6,579 nucleotides of DNA, from contig CAKZZR010000073.1 in the NCBI GenBank assembly GCA_937885475.1, forward strand, positions 1 to 6,579. Direction: 5' to 3'. The notes under the pieces are model-generated. The model saw nothing but the letters and a program-made list of their open reading frames with translations. It was not told where the DNA came from and did not search any database. Positions 5,646-6,579 of the stretch are shown here, piece after piece (position 1 is the first letter of the stretch; each line of letters opens with the position of its first letter). Both the position numbers and the translations under genes were made by a program. This DNA comes from an uncultured Treponema sp. GTDB lineage: Bacteria; Spirochaetota; Spirochaetia; Treponematales; Treponemataceae.

Positions 5646-6461
5646 TTAAATATTCTTCTGGTACAGACAAGCCCAGTCCGTCTTAAGGAATTCAAACTTG
5701 GTGTCCATTCCAAACAAGGATTCAGAATGCCCGATGAACAAATACGAATGATTTGCCATTGAATTCCAGAAGCGGTTGAGAACGACAAGCTGTGCTGGCT
5801 CATCAAAGTAAATCATTACGTTTCGGCAGAAGATAACGTCAAGATTCCTCATGCCGGAATCGTTCTTTAGGTTGTGGTAGTCGAACTTAACGCAGTCCAT
5901 GATTTCTTTATTAACCTGATAGCCACCCGCAGACTTCGTAAAACACTGCGAAAGGTAATCCGGCGGAATTCCGTCAATCTTGTTGTCTGCATAAAAGCCA
6001 CTCTGACCAACCATAAGCGATTTGAGCGAAATATCTGATGCCGTAACCTGAAATTTATAGCCCATCGGAAGAATTCGTTTCAGAATCATCGCAATAGTAT
6101 ACGGCTCCTCGCCAGTAGAACAGCCGGCACTCCATACACGGACGGTATTGTCCCCGGTCTTCCGCTTTTCCTCAAGAACATGGGGAATGACATATTTTTC
6201 CAATGCGTCAAAATGCGGCTGGTTTCTAAAAAAGCGCGTAAGATTCGTCGTAACAGAATCCAGCATCTTTTTCATCTCCTCATGGTCTGTCATGATGAGT
6301 TTGTAGTATGCGTCAACAGAATCCAGCTTTTTCTCACGAAGAATTTCTTTTATTCGGCTGTCCAAGATAGGACGGTTAGTGGCTGAAAAAGTAATTCCAC
6401 TTTCATCGTAAATTGTCTTTCTAAAGCGTTCAAAATCTGCATCATTCAAAGTATCAAGCAT
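5646..6461 (-). CDS. cheR: chemotaxis protein methyltransferase CheR
   Basis: 271 residues from ATG 6461. CheR transfers methyl groups from SAM to specific glutamates of chemoreceptors and opposes CheB. The N-terminal helical CheR_N domain (about 5-58) leads to the conserved TTNLTRFFRNQPHF (71-84). Then come the SAM-binding motif WSAGCSTGEEPYT (110-122), the acidic residue in ASDIS (141-145), FCRNVMIYFD (211-220) and GHSES (244-248). Length is normal for a CheR without extra domains. The frame is open up to TTG at 6482, but ATG 6461 gives the family N-terminus MLDTLNDADFERF and is preferred. The -10 box ends 7 nt before the ATG, so the mRNA would have almost no leader. A GAGGGG at 6475-6480 is 13 nt away, too far for a normal ribosome binding site. 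Forms the adaptation pair with cheB downstream. Confidence 0.97.
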   Translation of the reverse strand: MLDTLNDADFERFRKTIYDESGITFSATNRPILDSRIKEILREKKLDSVDAYYKLIMTDHEEMKKMLDSVTTNLTRFFRNQPHFDALEKYVIPHVLEEKRKTGDNTVRVWSAGCSTGEEPYTIAMILKRILPMGYKFQVTASDISLKSLMVGQSGFYADNKIDGIPPDYLSQCFTKSAGGYQVNKEIMDCVKFDYHNLKNDSGMRNLDVIFCRNVMIYFDEPAQLVVLNRFWNSMANHSYLFIGHSESLFGMDTKFEFLKTDWACLYQKNI

Positions 6462-6468
6462 AATCTGT

Positions 6469-6497
6469 ATTATACCCCTCAAATTTTTAATTGTAAA
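6469..6497 (-). promoter_or_regulatory. strong housekeeping-type promoter of cheR-cheB
   Basis: On the minus strand TTTACA (6492-6497, 5 of 6) and TATAAT (6469-6474, 6 of 6) are separated by 17 bp. An A/T-rich stretch upstream (about 6498-6513) could act as an UP element. The first transcribed base would be 6462 or 6461, at or one base before the cheR ATG. No sigma-28 motif is seen here, so this operon is probably not tied to the late flagellar class. Confidence 0.75.
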
Positions 6498-6579
6498 CTT
6501 TTTTTAATCGAATTCGTTTCCCGCCAGGGCAAACGCATTAGTTGTTATGATTTAATAATCCGAGGGAAAGTTGTACTCT
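6498..6579. other. intergenic contig end, no gene supported
   Basis: This AT-rich stretch upstream of the cheR promoter contains no open frame, tRNA or convincing hairpin that I can support, and no adapter sequence. It may hold the start of regulatory DNA for a divergent gene beyond the window. A TATGAT at 6546-6551 on the plus strand has no -35 partner at proper spacing. Confidence 0.5.

Noticed and set aside
6462..6482. TTG start at 6482 for cheR
   Set aside because: The extra codons cover the -10 box and add residues absent from the CheR family.
6561..6579. Adapter at the right end (AGGGAAAG resembles part of the universal adapter)
   Set aside because: Only about 8 bases match and the flanking bases do not continue the adapter.

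Overview
The window looks like the end of a short-read contig from a motile spirochaete, most likely a treponeme-like bacterium. The basis is the gene mix (cheR next to cheB, fliS followed by a flgN-type gene, a flagellar sigma-28 promoter) and the way the proteins read. No rRNA or species marker is present, so the genus is an inference. The first 39 bases are not genomic: they match the Illumina TruSeq index adapter, so genomic sequence begins at base 40.

Left part, 40-2803. A class I SAM-dependent methyltransferase gene runs leftward from 735 and is cut off by the adapter. Diverging from it across 53 bp is a two-gene unit. Its first gene (789-1931) encodes a two-pass membrane AAA+ ATPase of the FtsH type that has no M41 peptidase domain. 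Its second gene (1934-2803), starting 2 nt later, encodes an exported NUC1-family (DRGH) DNA/RNA non-specific endonuclease. Both divergent promoters appear to place the start codon at +1, which suggests leaderless mRNAs.

Middle part, 2817-4311, all on the minus strand. A flagellar sigma-28-type promoter (TAAAGTTT-N11-GTCGAAAA) drives fliS (flagellin chaperone), then a flgN-like hook-filament chaperone gene, then folA (dihydrofolate reductase). Gene gaps are 3-4 nt. folA converges on the nuclease gene with only 13 nt between their stop codons and no clear terminator.

Right part, 4313-6579, minus strand. cheR (receptor methyltransferase) and cheB (receptor methylesterase/deamidase) form the adaptation pair of chemotaxis. 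They lie behind a strong housekeeping-type promoter whose -10 box is 7 nt from the cheR ATG, and end in a hairpin with a T-run. That T-run sits directly against the sigma-28 promoter of the next operon. So chemotactic adaptation appears to be under housekeeping control and the export chaperones under late flagellar control. The last ~80 bases hold no gene I can support.

No CRISPR array, insertion sequence, tRNA or rRNA was seen. The least ordinary items are the protease-less FtsH-like ATPase coupled to a secreted nuclease, the repeated start-codon-at-+1 architecture, and folA inside a sigma-28 flagellar operon.
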